From contig JAUYDP010000259.1 of assembly GCA_030691805.1 (NCBI GenBank), positions 1-13,099 on the forward strand: a stretch of 13,099 nt of DNA, in the 5' to 3' direction. The DNA comes from Dehalococcoidia bacterium. Lineage in GTDB: Bacteria > Chloroflexota > Dehalococcoidia > JAUYDP01. Position 1 is the first letter of the stretch, and each line of letters starts with the position of its first letter. The position numbers and the translations under genes are program-made. The notes beneath the pieces are model-generated. The model searched no databases and was not told where the DNA came from. It was given only the letters and a program-made list of their open reading frames with translations. This document shows positions 7,175 to 13,033 of this stretch, in pieces.

Positions 7175-7228
7175 CAGTTTAGCAAACCAAGTTCAATTTC
7201 CGGTCACCCTCCTACTACATGCTGCCAT
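7109..7228 (-). repeat. Diverged direct duplication at the methyltransferase start
   Basis: Reading the - strand, 7228-7185 and 7156-7109 are two copies of a segment of about 44-48 bases: both start ATGGCAGCA, share GGAGGGT in the middle and end ACTTGGTT. The starts are 72 bases (24 codons) apart, in the same frame. The upstream copy is closed by a TGA after 11 codons; the downstream copy is read as residues 7-22 of the methyltransferase. This suggests either a duplicated N-terminus or a repeated non-coding leader wrongly included in the ORF. Confidence 0.7.
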
Positions 7229-7303
7229 AATGTAGACTTTACCACAATATATCGTATGGAGGCAAGGAACTTGAAGGCAACCATCATTTGCCGGAGGCGC
7301 CCC

Positions 7304-7405
7304 ATGTTTAGTCGGGATAACCGGGCGATGGAGAATAGTCAAGCGTCAGCGCAGGGTGATCCCTGTGGCTGGCGCCTTTTTGTTTTGGAGAACCTATTGA
7401 AGTAG
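7304..7405 (+). CDS. Possible 33-residue small protein or leader peptide
   Basis: An ATG at 7304 sits 6 bases after a full GGAGG (7293-7297) and opens 33 codons ending at TAG 7403-7405. The predicted peptide begins MFSRDNRAMENSQ and ends FVLENLLK; I recognise no family. The intrinsic terminator stem at 7343-7376 lies inside the ORF, so a transcript ending there would lack the stop codon. It may be a leader peptide, a relic, or chance; the ribosome binding site is the only positive evidence. Confidence 0.25.
   Translation: MFSRDNRAMENSQASAQGDPCGWRLFVLENLLK
7343..7385 (+). terminator. Strong intrinsic terminator
   Basis: GCGTCAGCGCAGGG (from 7343) can pair with CCCTGTGGCTGGCGC (to 7375) around a TGAT loop, giving a GC-rich stem with one or two imperfections, followed at once by CTTTTTGTTTT. 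No recognised gene on the + strand ends just upstream, so it would terminate a short transcript beginning within the preceding 150 bases or insulate the ligase from upstream read-through. Confidence 0.75.
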
Positions 7406-7568
7406 TTGAAGGGAGGAATGCCCGTATTCTTATCTTAAACACTGGATCCAACCCGTCTCTACCATACCCGACCCCATCAAGCCCCAGAAGCTGAACGCTC
7501 CTCTTGCGTACGTAAAAAACCTACCAAATACCCTGATCACTCCTAACGGCCAGATGTCATAGAAGAAG

Positions 7569-7577
7569 TGCTATAAT
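7569..7577 (+). promoter_or_regulatory. Extended -10 promoter of the DNA ligase gene
   Basis: TGC followed by a consensus TATAAT (7572-7577) forms an extended -10 element. I see no convincing -35 at the usual distance, which fits extended -10 promoters. Transcription would begin near 7584, giving a leader of about 25 bases with an AGGGAG ribosome binding site (7598-7603) before the ATG at 7609. Confidence 0.6.
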
Positions 7578-7608
7578 CTAGCGGCAATAGTCTTACTAGG
7601 GAGCAGGC

Positions 7609-9357
7609 ATGCAGGTAGACCGCTTTGTTGACTTCTTGACAGAACTGGAGGCCACATCCTCCCGCAACCGCATGGTGGAGGTCCTTTCCCTACTCTTCAA
7701 GGAAACGGATGTAGAGGAGATAGATAAGCTTATCTACCTGTGCCAGGGCCGGGTAGCGCCGGCCTACGTGAAGCTTGAGTTCGGGGTAGGGGAGAGCCTG
7801 GCAGCCGAAGCGCTCTCCAAAGCCAGCGGCCAGCCTAAAACCGAAATGCTCCGTCTTTACAAGGAAAAAGGCGACTTCGGAGAGGTAGCCGGAGCAGTGC
7901 TACCACCCCAGACCACGAAGCTGACTGTTATAGAACTATTCGACCACCTGTACCGGCTGGCTATTGTCTCGGGAGAAGGGGCGGTGACCGCCAAGACCGA
8001 CTTGTTAGCAGACTTGCTGGCAAGCTCCAGCCCCAGGGACGGGCGGCTTCTGGTGCGTATTTCCCTGGGGAGGCTGCGTCTGGGCATCGGTGACCCTACT
8101 ATGATGGACGGATTGAGCTTTGCCCGCCAGGGCGATAAATCTCTACGCCCCACGCTGGAGCGGGCCTATAACATCTGTTCAGACCTCGGCTATGTGGCCC
8201 GTCTCTTCTGGGAACAGGGCGTAGAGGCCTTATCGCAGATAGAAGTAACGGTAGGCAAACCGGTGCGCCCAGCCCTGGCCGAGCGGCTACCCGGCATACA
8301 AGCCATCCTGGACAAGATCGGGCGCTGCGCAATAGAGCCAAAATACGACGGTTTTCGCTGCCAGGTCCACCGGGATAATGATTGGGTCAAGGTGTACAGC
8401 CGCAACCTGGAAGATTTCTCAGATATGTTCCCGGAGATAATCGAGGCCGCCTGCCGGCAGGTTCGCGCCACTCGTATCATCTTCGAAGGCGAGGCCTTGG
8501 CCTACGATCCGTCTACCGGAGACTTCTATCCTTTTCAGGTTACCGTTCAGCGGAAGAGAAAATACGGCATAGAGGAAATGCGCGCCCGCCTCCCTCTTAA
8601 ATTGATGGCCTTTGACCTGCTTTACCTGGATGGGGAAGACCAGACGCGTCAGCCGTACCTGGAGCGGCACCGACGTCTGGGCGAAGCCCTGGCACCTGAC
8701 GACGTGATTGAGCTCACTGAGGTGCTCATAACCGATAAGCCAGAGGAGTTCGAGAGATACTTCGCCGACAAGGTGCAGCGGGGCCTGGAAGGCGTGGTTT
8801 GCAAGCGCCTGGACTCCCCTTACCAGGCTGGCAGCCGCAACTTCAATTGGATCAAGTTGAAGCGCCACTATGCCGGCCAGCTTCGGGATACCGTGGACAC
8901 GGTGGTCCTGGGTTACTGGCGGGGCCGGGGCGCCCGTGCCCAATGGGGAATCGGCTCCCTGCTGACCGGGGTCTATGACGATAAGGAAGACCGGTTTGTC
9001 TCATTGGCGCGCCTGGGTACGGGCTTCTCCGATGAGGAATGGAACAGGCTAAAGGAAGACCTGGATAAGACAGCCGTTGACCACAAGCCCGCCCAGGTAG
9101 ATTCTTTAGTCCAACCGGACATATGGGTACGCCCCCTGTTCATTCTGGAGGTGCAGGCTGACGAGATAACTCGCAGTCCGGTCCACACCTGCGGCTTGGG
9201 AAGAGCCGTGGCCGGAGAGAAGGACATTGGCTACGCCCTTCGCTTTCCGCGGGCCACCGGATACCTTCGCTCCGACAAGGGCCCCCAGGACGCCACAACG
9301 GTGACTGAGGTCATCGCGATGTATTCCATGCAGGGGAAGCAGCCTGTGAGACCCTAA
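7609..9357 (+). CDS. lig: ATP-dependent DNA ligase, archaeal type
   Basis: This enzyme seals nicks in duplex DNA through a lysyl-AMP intermediate. Its 582 residues match the archaeal replicative ligase architecture: an alpha-helical N-terminal DNA-binding domain (about 1-200), an adenylation domain and an OB-fold. The adenylated lysine is K245 in EPKYDGFR (243-250); further nucleotidyltransferase motifs are FEGEAL (292-297), LMAFDLLYLDG (332-342), EGVVCK (394-399) and WIKLKR (414-419). The C-terminal FILEVQADEITRSPVHT and RFPRATGYLRSDK segments are typical of the archaeal-like branch. Bacteria normally replicate with NAD-dependent LigA, so this is probably an additional repair ligase acquired by transfer; whether ligA is also present cannot be seen. 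It has its own promoter, and its TAA stop lies within a 33-base palindrome. Confidence 0.95.
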   Translation: MQVDRFVDFLTELEATSSRNRMVEVLSLLFKETDVEEIDKLIYLCQGRVAPAYVKLEFGVGESLAAEALSKASGQPKTEMLRLYKEKGDFGEVAGAVLPPQTTKLTVIELFDHLYRLAIVSGEGAVTAKTDLLADLLASSSPRDGRLLVRISLGRLRLGIGDPTMMDGLSFARQGDKSLRPTLERAYNICSDLGYVARLFWEQGVEALSQIEVTVGKPVRPALAERLPGIQAILDKIGRCAIEPKYDGFRCQVHRDNDWVKVYSRNLEDFSDMFPEIIEAACRQVRATRIIFEGEALAYDPSTGDFYPFQVTVQRKRKYGIEEMRARLPLKLMAFDLLYLDGEDQTRQPYLERHRRLGEALAPDDVIELTEVLITDKPEEFERYFADKVQRGLEGVVCKRLDSPYQAGSRNFNWIKLKRHYAGQLRDTVDTVVLGYWRGRGARAQWGIGSLLTGVYDDKEDRFVSLARLGTGFSDEEWNRLKEDLDKTAVDHKPAQVDSLVQPDIWVRPLFILEVQADEITRSPVHTCGLGRAVAGEKDIGYALRFPRATGYLRSDKGPQDATTVTEVIAMYSMQGKQPVRP

Positions 9358-9381
9358 AGGTCTTAAAGACCTTTAGGGTCT
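9349..9381. terminator. 33-base palindrome spanning the ligase stop codon
   Basis: AGACCCTAAAGGTCTT (9349-9364) and its exact reverse complement (9366-9381) flank a single A. The ligase stop TAA (9355-9357) is inside the first arm. As RNA it would be a long hairpin right at the end of translation; without a T-run it is not a classical terminator, so it may rather protect the 3' end, or be a repeat that replaced the original gene end. The right arm passes into TAGGGTC-type 7-base units. Confidence 0.5.
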
Positions 9382-9437
9382 GAGGGTTTAGGGTCCAGGC
9401 ATTACTGATCACTGGGCGTGGTAAACGGCCGGTGAAT

Positions 9438-9517
9438 GCTGGTCGCTGACGGCCAATTGCTGACCGCTGATGGCTGATCACTGAAAGCTGATTGCTGAAA
9501 GCTGAGGGCTAATAGCT
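9438..9517. repeat. Heptanucleotide tandem array forming the leader of the malic enzyme gene
   Basis: Eleven consecutive 7-base units of the form GCTGANN (GCTGGTC, GCTGACG, GCCAATT, GCTGACC, GCTGATG, GCTGATC, ACTGAAA, GCTGATT, GCTGAAA, GCTGAGG, GCTAATA) plus a final GCT end exactly at the malic enzyme ATG at 9518. A separate run of TAGGGTC-like 7-base units lies at 9374-9394. The array leaves no room for a normal ribosome binding site; only GAGG in the tenth unit (9504-9507) could serve, at a long spacing of 10 bases. Confidence 0.85.
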
Positions 9518-10975
9518 ATGGTAGAGGGACAAAGAGGAGCATACGTTTTCACTATACGGGCAGGCTGGCCAAACCAGGTCGGCATGTTGGGAATGATTAC
9601 GTCGGCTATTGGTGAGGCCGGGGGTAACATCGGCGCCATTGATATCATCGAGGCTGCTCGTGACCGCATCGTGCGCGACCTCACTATCTCAGCCCGGGAC
9701 GTAGAACACAGCCATGAGATTGTGGACGGGGTGAGGCAAATACCCAAAGTCAAGGTAATCCAGGTGGCAGACCGGGCCTTCCAGCTCCATTTGGGAGGCA
9801 AGATAGAGGTAAGCGTTAAGGTCCCTATCCGTAACCGGGAAACGCTGGCCATGGTCTACACCCCCGGCGTAGCTCGGGTTAGTCTAGGAATTAAGGATGA
9901 CCCGGCCGCCGCCTGGAACCTGACCATCAAGAAGAACACCGTGGCCGTGGTAACCGATGGCACGGCCGTCCTGGGGCTGGGAGACGTAGGACCCCTGGCT
10001 GCCCTTCCGGTAATGGAAGGCAAATCAATGCTCTTTAAGGAGCTCGCTGGTGTGGACGCCTGGCCTATCTGCCTGGATACCAAGGACCCTGAGGAGATTA
10101 TCAAGGCAGTCAAATGGATCTCCCCTGGATTTGGCGGCATAAACCTGGAGGATATCTCGGCGCCCCGATGCTTCGAGATCGAGGAGCGACTTCGCCAGGA
10201 GCTGGATATACCCGTTTTCCACGACGACCAGCACGGGACCGCCGTGGTGATGCTGGCCGGCCTAATAAACGCGCTTAAGATCGTCAATAAGAGGCTAGAG
10301 GACCTCCGGGTAGTCATCTCCGGCGTAGGAAGCGCCGGTATCGCCAGCGCCCGTTTGCTCAAGGAAGTTGGTGTTATTGACATGGTCTGCTGCGACCGGG
10401 CTGGGGTAGTGTGTCGGGGCAGGGCCAGCGACATGAACCCGGCCAAGAACTGGATTGCCATGAACACCAACCACCGGGGGATACAGGGGACGCTTTCCGA
10501 TGCTATCACGGGGGCCGATTTCTTCCTGGGTGTTTCAGGCCCTGGGGTCCTCACATTAGAAGATTTAAAGAAGATGGCGCGAGACCCCATCGTGTTCGCT
10601 TTGGCCAATCCGGTGCCGGAGATCATGCCAGAAGTCGCAGCGCCATATGTCCGCATCATGGCCACCGGGCGCTCGGATTACGCCAATCAGGTGAATAACG
10701 CCCTCTGCTTCCCGGGCTTCTTCCGGGGGCTTCTGGACACACGGGTGAGGGAGATCAATAGCGAGATGAAGGTAGCCGCCGCCCATGCCATCGCCTCCAC
10801 CGTGACGCAGCACCAGCTCCACGAGGACTACATCATCCCAAGCATCTTCAACCGGACGGTGGTGCACCTGGTCGCCCGGGCCGTCGCTAAGGCCGCCTAT
10901 AAGACCGGCCAGGCCCGCAAGCGCCAGCCTTCCTACCGCTACAGCCAGATGTATTGGGAACCCCATGGGGGGTAG
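9518..10975 (+). CDS. Malic enzyme with N-terminal ACT domain (malate dehydrogenase, decarboxylating)
   Basis: The enzyme converts malate to pyruvate and CO2 while reducing NAD(P), in the cytoplasm. Residues 8-85 are an ACT domain (GMLGMITSAIGEAGGNIGAI), which usually binds a small effector such as an amino acid. The malic enzyme part follows: YTPGVARV with catalytic Tyr114, GDVGPLAALPVMEGK with catalytic Lys169, GGINLEDI with metal ligands Glu211 and Asp212, FHDDQHGTA (235-241) with another metal Asp, and the dinucleotide loop GVGSAG (269-274). The 485-residue length equals an ordinary short bacterial malic enzyme plus the ACT domain. The ATG at 9518 is fixed by an in-frame TGA at 9503. There is no good ribosome binding site because a heptamer array abuts the start. 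NAD is the more likely cofactor, but sequence reading alone cannot settle it. Confidence 0.95.
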   Translation: MVEGQRGAYVFTIRAGWPNQVGMLGMITSAIGEAGGNIGAIDIIEAARDRIVRDLTISARDVEHSHEIVDGVRQIPKVKVIQVADRAFQLHLGGKIEVSVKVPIRNRETLAMVYTPGVARVSLGIKDDPAAAWNLTIKKNTVAVVTDGTAVLGLGDVGPLAALPVMEGKSMLFKELAGVDAWPICLDTKDPEEIIKAVKWISPGFGGINLEDISAPRCFEIEERLRQELDIPVFHDDQHGTAVVMLAGLINALKIVNKRLEDLRVVISGVGSAGIASARLLKEVGVIDMVCCDRAGVVCRGRASDMNPAKNWIAMNTNHRGIQGTLSDAITGADFFLGVSGPGVLTLEDLKKMARDPIVFALANPVPEIMPEVAAPYVRIMATGRSDYANQVNNALCFPGFFRGLLDTRVREINSEMKVAAAHAIASTVTQHQLHEDYIIPSIFNRTVVHLVARAVAKAAYKTGQARKRQPSYRYSQMYWEPHGG

Positions 10976-11124
10976 GAGGGCTTGCAGGTGCAATTGGCAG
11001 CGACGTGGCTAAGCCAGATCGCCATTCCAGAGGTCTGCGCCACCACCGGTTGTTGTATACACCCATGGGTAGCCGCGCCACGGCAGAGGCTAGGCGTTCC
11101 CTGTCAGGCCCGCCTGCAGCCGCC

Positions 11125-11153
11125 TTGTGAAGCCCAGACGCAGGCAGTAGAAT
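11125..11153 (+). promoter_or_regulatory. Candidate sigma-70-type promoter of the aspartic protease gene
   Basis: TTGTGA (11125-11130) and TAGAAT (11148-11153) are separated by 17 bases. Transcription would begin close to 11160, right at the GGAGG ribosome binding site (11160-11164), so the leader would be unusually short. The assignment is therefore tentative; the gene could also be read from the malic enzyme transcript. Confidence 0.35.
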
Positions 11154-11171
11154 TGGTTTGGAGGAAAAAAG

Positions 11172-11531
11172 ATGGGACTTACTTTCCTAGAGATCGAAGT
11201 GGGGAACCCAGCGGACCCTACGACGATGGAAAGACTGGACTTCCTGTTGGATTCTGGGGCTATCTACTCTGTGGTCCCCACCCAAGTTCTGGACAGGCTT
11301 GGCATCGGGGCCCTCTCCCAGGAGGAATTCCGCCTGGCCAACGGGGAAAGGATCGTTCGCCGGAAAGGGGTGGCAATCTTTCGCTACGGCAATAGAATCG
11401 GCGGGTCAGACGTCATTTTCGGTGAGGAAGGAGAGGCCACCCTCTTAGGCGCCCACACCCTGGAATCCCTGGGCCTGGCTCTTGATCCCCTCAGGCGAGA
11501 GCTGAGGCCTCTGCCACTAATAATTGCCTGA
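11172..11531 (+). CDS. Retropepsin-like (clan AA) aspartic protease, single domain
   Basis: The 119-residue product fits a small single-domain aspartic protease of the retroviral-like fold, which would act as a homodimer. The active-site loop is FLLDSGAIYSVVP (24-36) with catalytic Asp27, Ser28 and Gly29 in place of DTG, and the hydrophobic-hydrophobic-Gly feature is the LLGAHTLESLGLALDP segment (91-106). Small stand-alone members of this kind occur in many bacteria and archaea with unknown substrates. There is no signal peptide or membrane segment, so it is probably cytoplasmic. The ATG at 11172 follows GGAGG by 7 bases. It stands alone, 196 bases after the malic enzyme gene. A GGGGC/GCCCC hairpin (11532-11547) follows the stop without a T-run. 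Confidence 0.82.
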   Translation: MGLTFLEIEVGNPADPTTMERLDFLLDSGAIYSVVPTQVLDRLGIGALSQEEFRLANGERIVRRKGVAIFRYGNRIGGSDVIFGEEGEATLLGAHTLESLGLALDPLRRELRPLPLIIA

Positions 11532-11550
11532 GGGGCCCGGCAGCCCCCCG

Positions 11551-11614
11551 TGTCAAATCAAATGATAATGTTACCGAAGGCCGACAGTTCACTCAAATGA
11601 TAATGTTACCGAAG
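11551..11614. mobile_element. Possible terminal region of a decayed insertion sequence
   Basis: The 22-base sequence TCAAATGATAATGTTACCGA plus AG occurs exactly at 11558-11579 and 11593-11614, 35 bases apart. The block begins TGTCAAATC at 11551. Repeated internal sites close to a terminus beginning with TG are characteristic of IS21-family and Mu-like elements with rve integrases. On the - strand a reading frame ends inside the inner copy, as expected for a transposition gene reaching its element's end. No transposase body is present and no opposite end was found, so this is a suggestion only. Confidence 0.3.
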
Positions 11615-11701
11615 CTGATCCTCCTTTCCGTTGGTATTTTATTCTCCAAGGTCTCTTGGCAGTTTGGTGGTAACCGTAGGGCTCCTTCTTCAGCGCGCCA
11701 G
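11589..11701 (-). pseudogene. Possible C-terminal remnant of a transposition gene
   Basis: On the - strand this frame gives a basic, plausible-looking tail, GALKKEPYGYHQTAKRPW followed by a short KYQRKGGSASVTLSFE-type end, and stops at 11589-11591. The residues upstream in the same frame look like non-coding translation (Pro, Ser and Arg rich), so only about 35 codons seem protein-like. The stop lies just beyond the inner 22-base repeat, consistent with a gene end next to an element terminus. I do not recognise the family. Confidence 0.2.
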
Positions 11702-11783
11702 TCGCTGATCGGCTAGGGAAATAGCAGCGCAGGGCAGGGCGTGGGAGGCCCGATTCACATCGGATGGGGAGGGCGATTCCCAA

Positions 11784-11813
11784 CGGATAACGGATGTCAG
11801 CGGATAACGGATG
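11784..11813. repeat. Short direct repeat, 17-base period
   Basis: CGGATAACGGATG occurs at 11784-11796 and 11801-11813, 17 bases apart, and each copy itself contains CGGAT twice. AACGGAT-type units of about 7 bases suggest kinship in style with the other heptameric arrays of the window, though the phase is broken. Confidence 0.6.
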
Positions 11814-12080
11814 ACGGCGGAGACGGGGACCGCTGCTGGCGTAGGGCCATGCAGCCATCGGCAATCAGATGATTGAGCAGCAGGGTAAGACGGGTGTTGG
11901 ATCACACAGGCTTGGATATCATTGCGAGGCCGGGATTTGCGACCAATAGCGGAGGGCGTTGGCAGGCCGAAGCAATCTCCTGGTGGGCCGATGAGAACGC
12001 TGAACCATGGGTCGCAATAGCACCAAGCAGCTTCTCCAAGGCATCTGCTATCCGTTGATACGGTGGATAAGAAGTCTCCC

Positions 12081-12509
12081 TCAGTGTTCGCCGGGCGCGA
12101 GTCGTCTCACGCCGAGCCTATCAAAGTGGGCGTCGTAGGAGCAAACCGCATCAAGGCCTCTGGCCCGCAGGTCGGCGGCGTTGTAGGCGTCCACGAAGTC
12201 AACGTTAAATCGCTCGTAGAGATCAATGGCCTCCTCTAGGACTGCCTTACGATGTACATGCAGGCCAGCCAGGGACATGATCGCCTCGAGAGCTTCCACG
12301 ATCTGCTCCCTTGCCCGCCCGTAGGAGGATCGTAACGTCCATACCAGCTCGGCCAGAACCAGCTCATTGATATGCAACTCGACCTCATTCCGTTCTGCCC
12401 TCTCGAAAAGCTCCTTACATGCTTCAGCTTTGGACGGATCGTCGCCGGTGAGGAAACGAAGTAGGACGTTGGTATCAATCAGCAAGCTTTGCCCGCTGCC
12501 GTCCTTCAT
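12081..12509 (-). CDS. vapC: PIN-domain ribonuclease toxin, VapC-like
   Basis: VapC toxins are Mg-dependent endoribonucleases that cut tRNA or rRNA when freed from their antitoxin. This 142-residue protein is a single PIN domain: LLIDTNVLLRFL with Asp12, ELVLAELVW with Glu54, FVDAYNAA with Asp107 and SYDAHFDRL with Asp126 and Asp130 give the acidic active-site set. Length and motif order are typical. Its ATG (12507-12509) overlaps the antitoxin stop as ATGA, so translation is coupled. The target RNA cannot be inferred from sequence. Confidence 0.88.
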   Translation of the reverse strand: MKDGSGQSLLIDTNVLLRFLTGDDPSKAEACKELFERAERNEVELHINELVLAELVWTLRSSYGRAREQIVEALEAIMSLAGLHVHRKAVLEEAIDLYERFNVDFVDAYNAADLRARGLDAVCSYDAHFDRLGVRRLAPGEH

Positions 12510-12760
12510 TTCATTTCTTCCACTATTTCTTTGGCCACCTCCTCCATAACCTGCTCTCTTATCTTATGCCAGTCCTCCGGCCGGGAATGGGGCGCGATAG
12601 AAGCGAAAAGGTCCATAAACCCCCGGCGCACCGGCCGCATCACCGCCTCCCCATCCCTAACTTCGAATTCCACCACTTTTGATTTCTCAAGGCCCAGGGC
12701 CTCCCGGACCGGTTTGGGAATGGTTATCTGTCCTTTCGAGGTCACTCTAGCTCTGACCAT
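12506..12760 (-). CDS. vapB: AbrB/SpoVT-type antitoxin, VapB-like
   Basis: The 84-residue product begins with a swapped-hairpin AbrB DNA-binding domain (MVRARVTSKGQITIPKPVRE, then ALGLEKSKVVEFEVRDGEAVM, about 1-42). The C-terminal half (WHKIREQVMEEVAKEIVEEM) is a charged helix of the kind that wraps the PIN toxin's active site. The start is the ATG at 12760, with AAGGAG 6 bases upstream (12772-12767 on the - strand). A longer frame from 12829 would add 23 residues that cover the promoter and are not part of the AbrB fold. The complex should repress its own operon. The toxin gene follows with a 4-base overlap. Confidence 0.9.
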   Translation of the reverse strand: MVRARVTSKGQITIPKPVREALGLEKSKVVEFEVRDGEAVMRPVRRGFMDLFASIAPHSRPEDWHKIREQVMEEVAKEIVEEMK

Positions 12761-12782
12761 CGCAAGCTCCTTCGTCTCTTGG

Positions 12783-12825
12783 TAAGAGTAGCATAACATG
12801 GTAAGGCATGCTTGTAAAGTAAGGC
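12783..12825 (-). promoter_or_regulatory. vapBC promoter with repeated CTTAC motifs
   Basis: On the - strand TTTACA (12818-12813) and TATGCT (12795-12790) are separated by 17 bases, giving a start near 12783 and a leader of about 23 bases. The word CTTAC occurs three times, around 12823-12819, 12805-12801 and 12786-12782, at 18-19 base spacing, that is, on nearly the same helix face and over the -35, spacer and start point. This is a reasonable candidate operator for the VapBC complex. Confidence 0.5.
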
Positions 12826-12955
12826 GCATAACGATCCAGCCCTTCCTCGAAGCGGCGAATTAAAAGTTTGCTCATCCCTCAGGAGTAGACCCCCCCAGAA
12901 GAACGCTTGTTTATAAGCACCCAGTACCATCCCAACCCCTAGCCGAGAAACGGCT

Positions 12956-12983
12956 TTGATAATGTTAGGATTCGTTGTATAAT
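12956..12983 (+). promoter_or_regulatory. Sigma-70-type promoter of the last gene
   Basis: TTGATA (12956-12961, five of six consensus bases) and a perfect TATAAT (12978-12983) are 16 bases apart. Transcription would start near 12990 with a leader of about 44 bases before the ATG at 13034. It points away from the vapBC operon, so the two are divergent. Confidence 0.65.
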
Positions 12984-13033
12984 TGGTGCGTCCATCCCCA
13001 CAACGTTCCGGCAAGCAGGGAGGCGGGAAGCAC

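Larger units (their letters stand above)
7175..7608. other. 434-base spacer between divergent methyltransferase and ligase genes
   Basis: The part next to the methyltransferase holds the upstream copy of the duplicated leader (7185-7228) and an AT-rich TATATT (7246-7251 on the - strand) that could be a -10 for it. The middle carries a small ORF with a strong ribosome binding site and an intrinsic terminator (7293-7405). The last part, 7406-7560, shows nothing I can name apart from an ATG at 7418 that opens only six codons. The ligase promoter lies at 7569-7577. Confidence 0.6.
11532..12080. other. 549-base gene-poor stretch with repeats and possible insertion-sequence remnant
   Basis: No intact gene is evident. 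From left to right it holds a small hairpin after the protease stop, two perfect 22-base direct repeats (11558-11614), a possible transposase tail on the - strand, a 17-base-period repeat containing CGGATAACGGATG twice (11784-11813), and a segment (11919-11980) that starts ATTGCGAGGCC and ends GGCCGAAGCAATCTCC. The latter matches the ends of a dispersed intergenic repeat type common in many environmental bacterial genomes, here interrupted by about 35 bases. Such a pile-up of repeats marks an accessory, recombination-prone joint. Confidence 0.6.

Noticed and set aside
7418..7438. GGGAGG next to an ATG at 7418
   Set aside because: The frame closes after six codons and the spacing from GGAGG to ATG is only one or two bases, too short for efficient initiation.
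9856..10665. - strand open frame opposite the malic enzyme
   Set aside because: Shadow frame; every conserved motif is on the + strand.
10982..11395. + frame starting just after the malic enzyme with AGGAGG upstream
   Set aside because: The ribosome binding site is tempting (a GTG at 10988 is 8-9 bases away), but the product is Pro/Gly/Arg rich, lacks any domain, and more than half of it runs out of frame over the protease gene, which has clear motifs.
11781..12057. Nine-base inverted pair CAACGGATA / TATCCGTTG as ends of a mobile element
   Set aside because: Only nine bases, no flanking target duplication seen and no gene inside; expected by chance in a region with several CGGAT words.
12761..12829. 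N-terminal extension of the antitoxin to an ATG at 12829
   Set aside because: The extra 23 residues are unrelated to the AbrB fold and would be encoded by the promoter; the ATG at 12760 has a proper AAGGAG.
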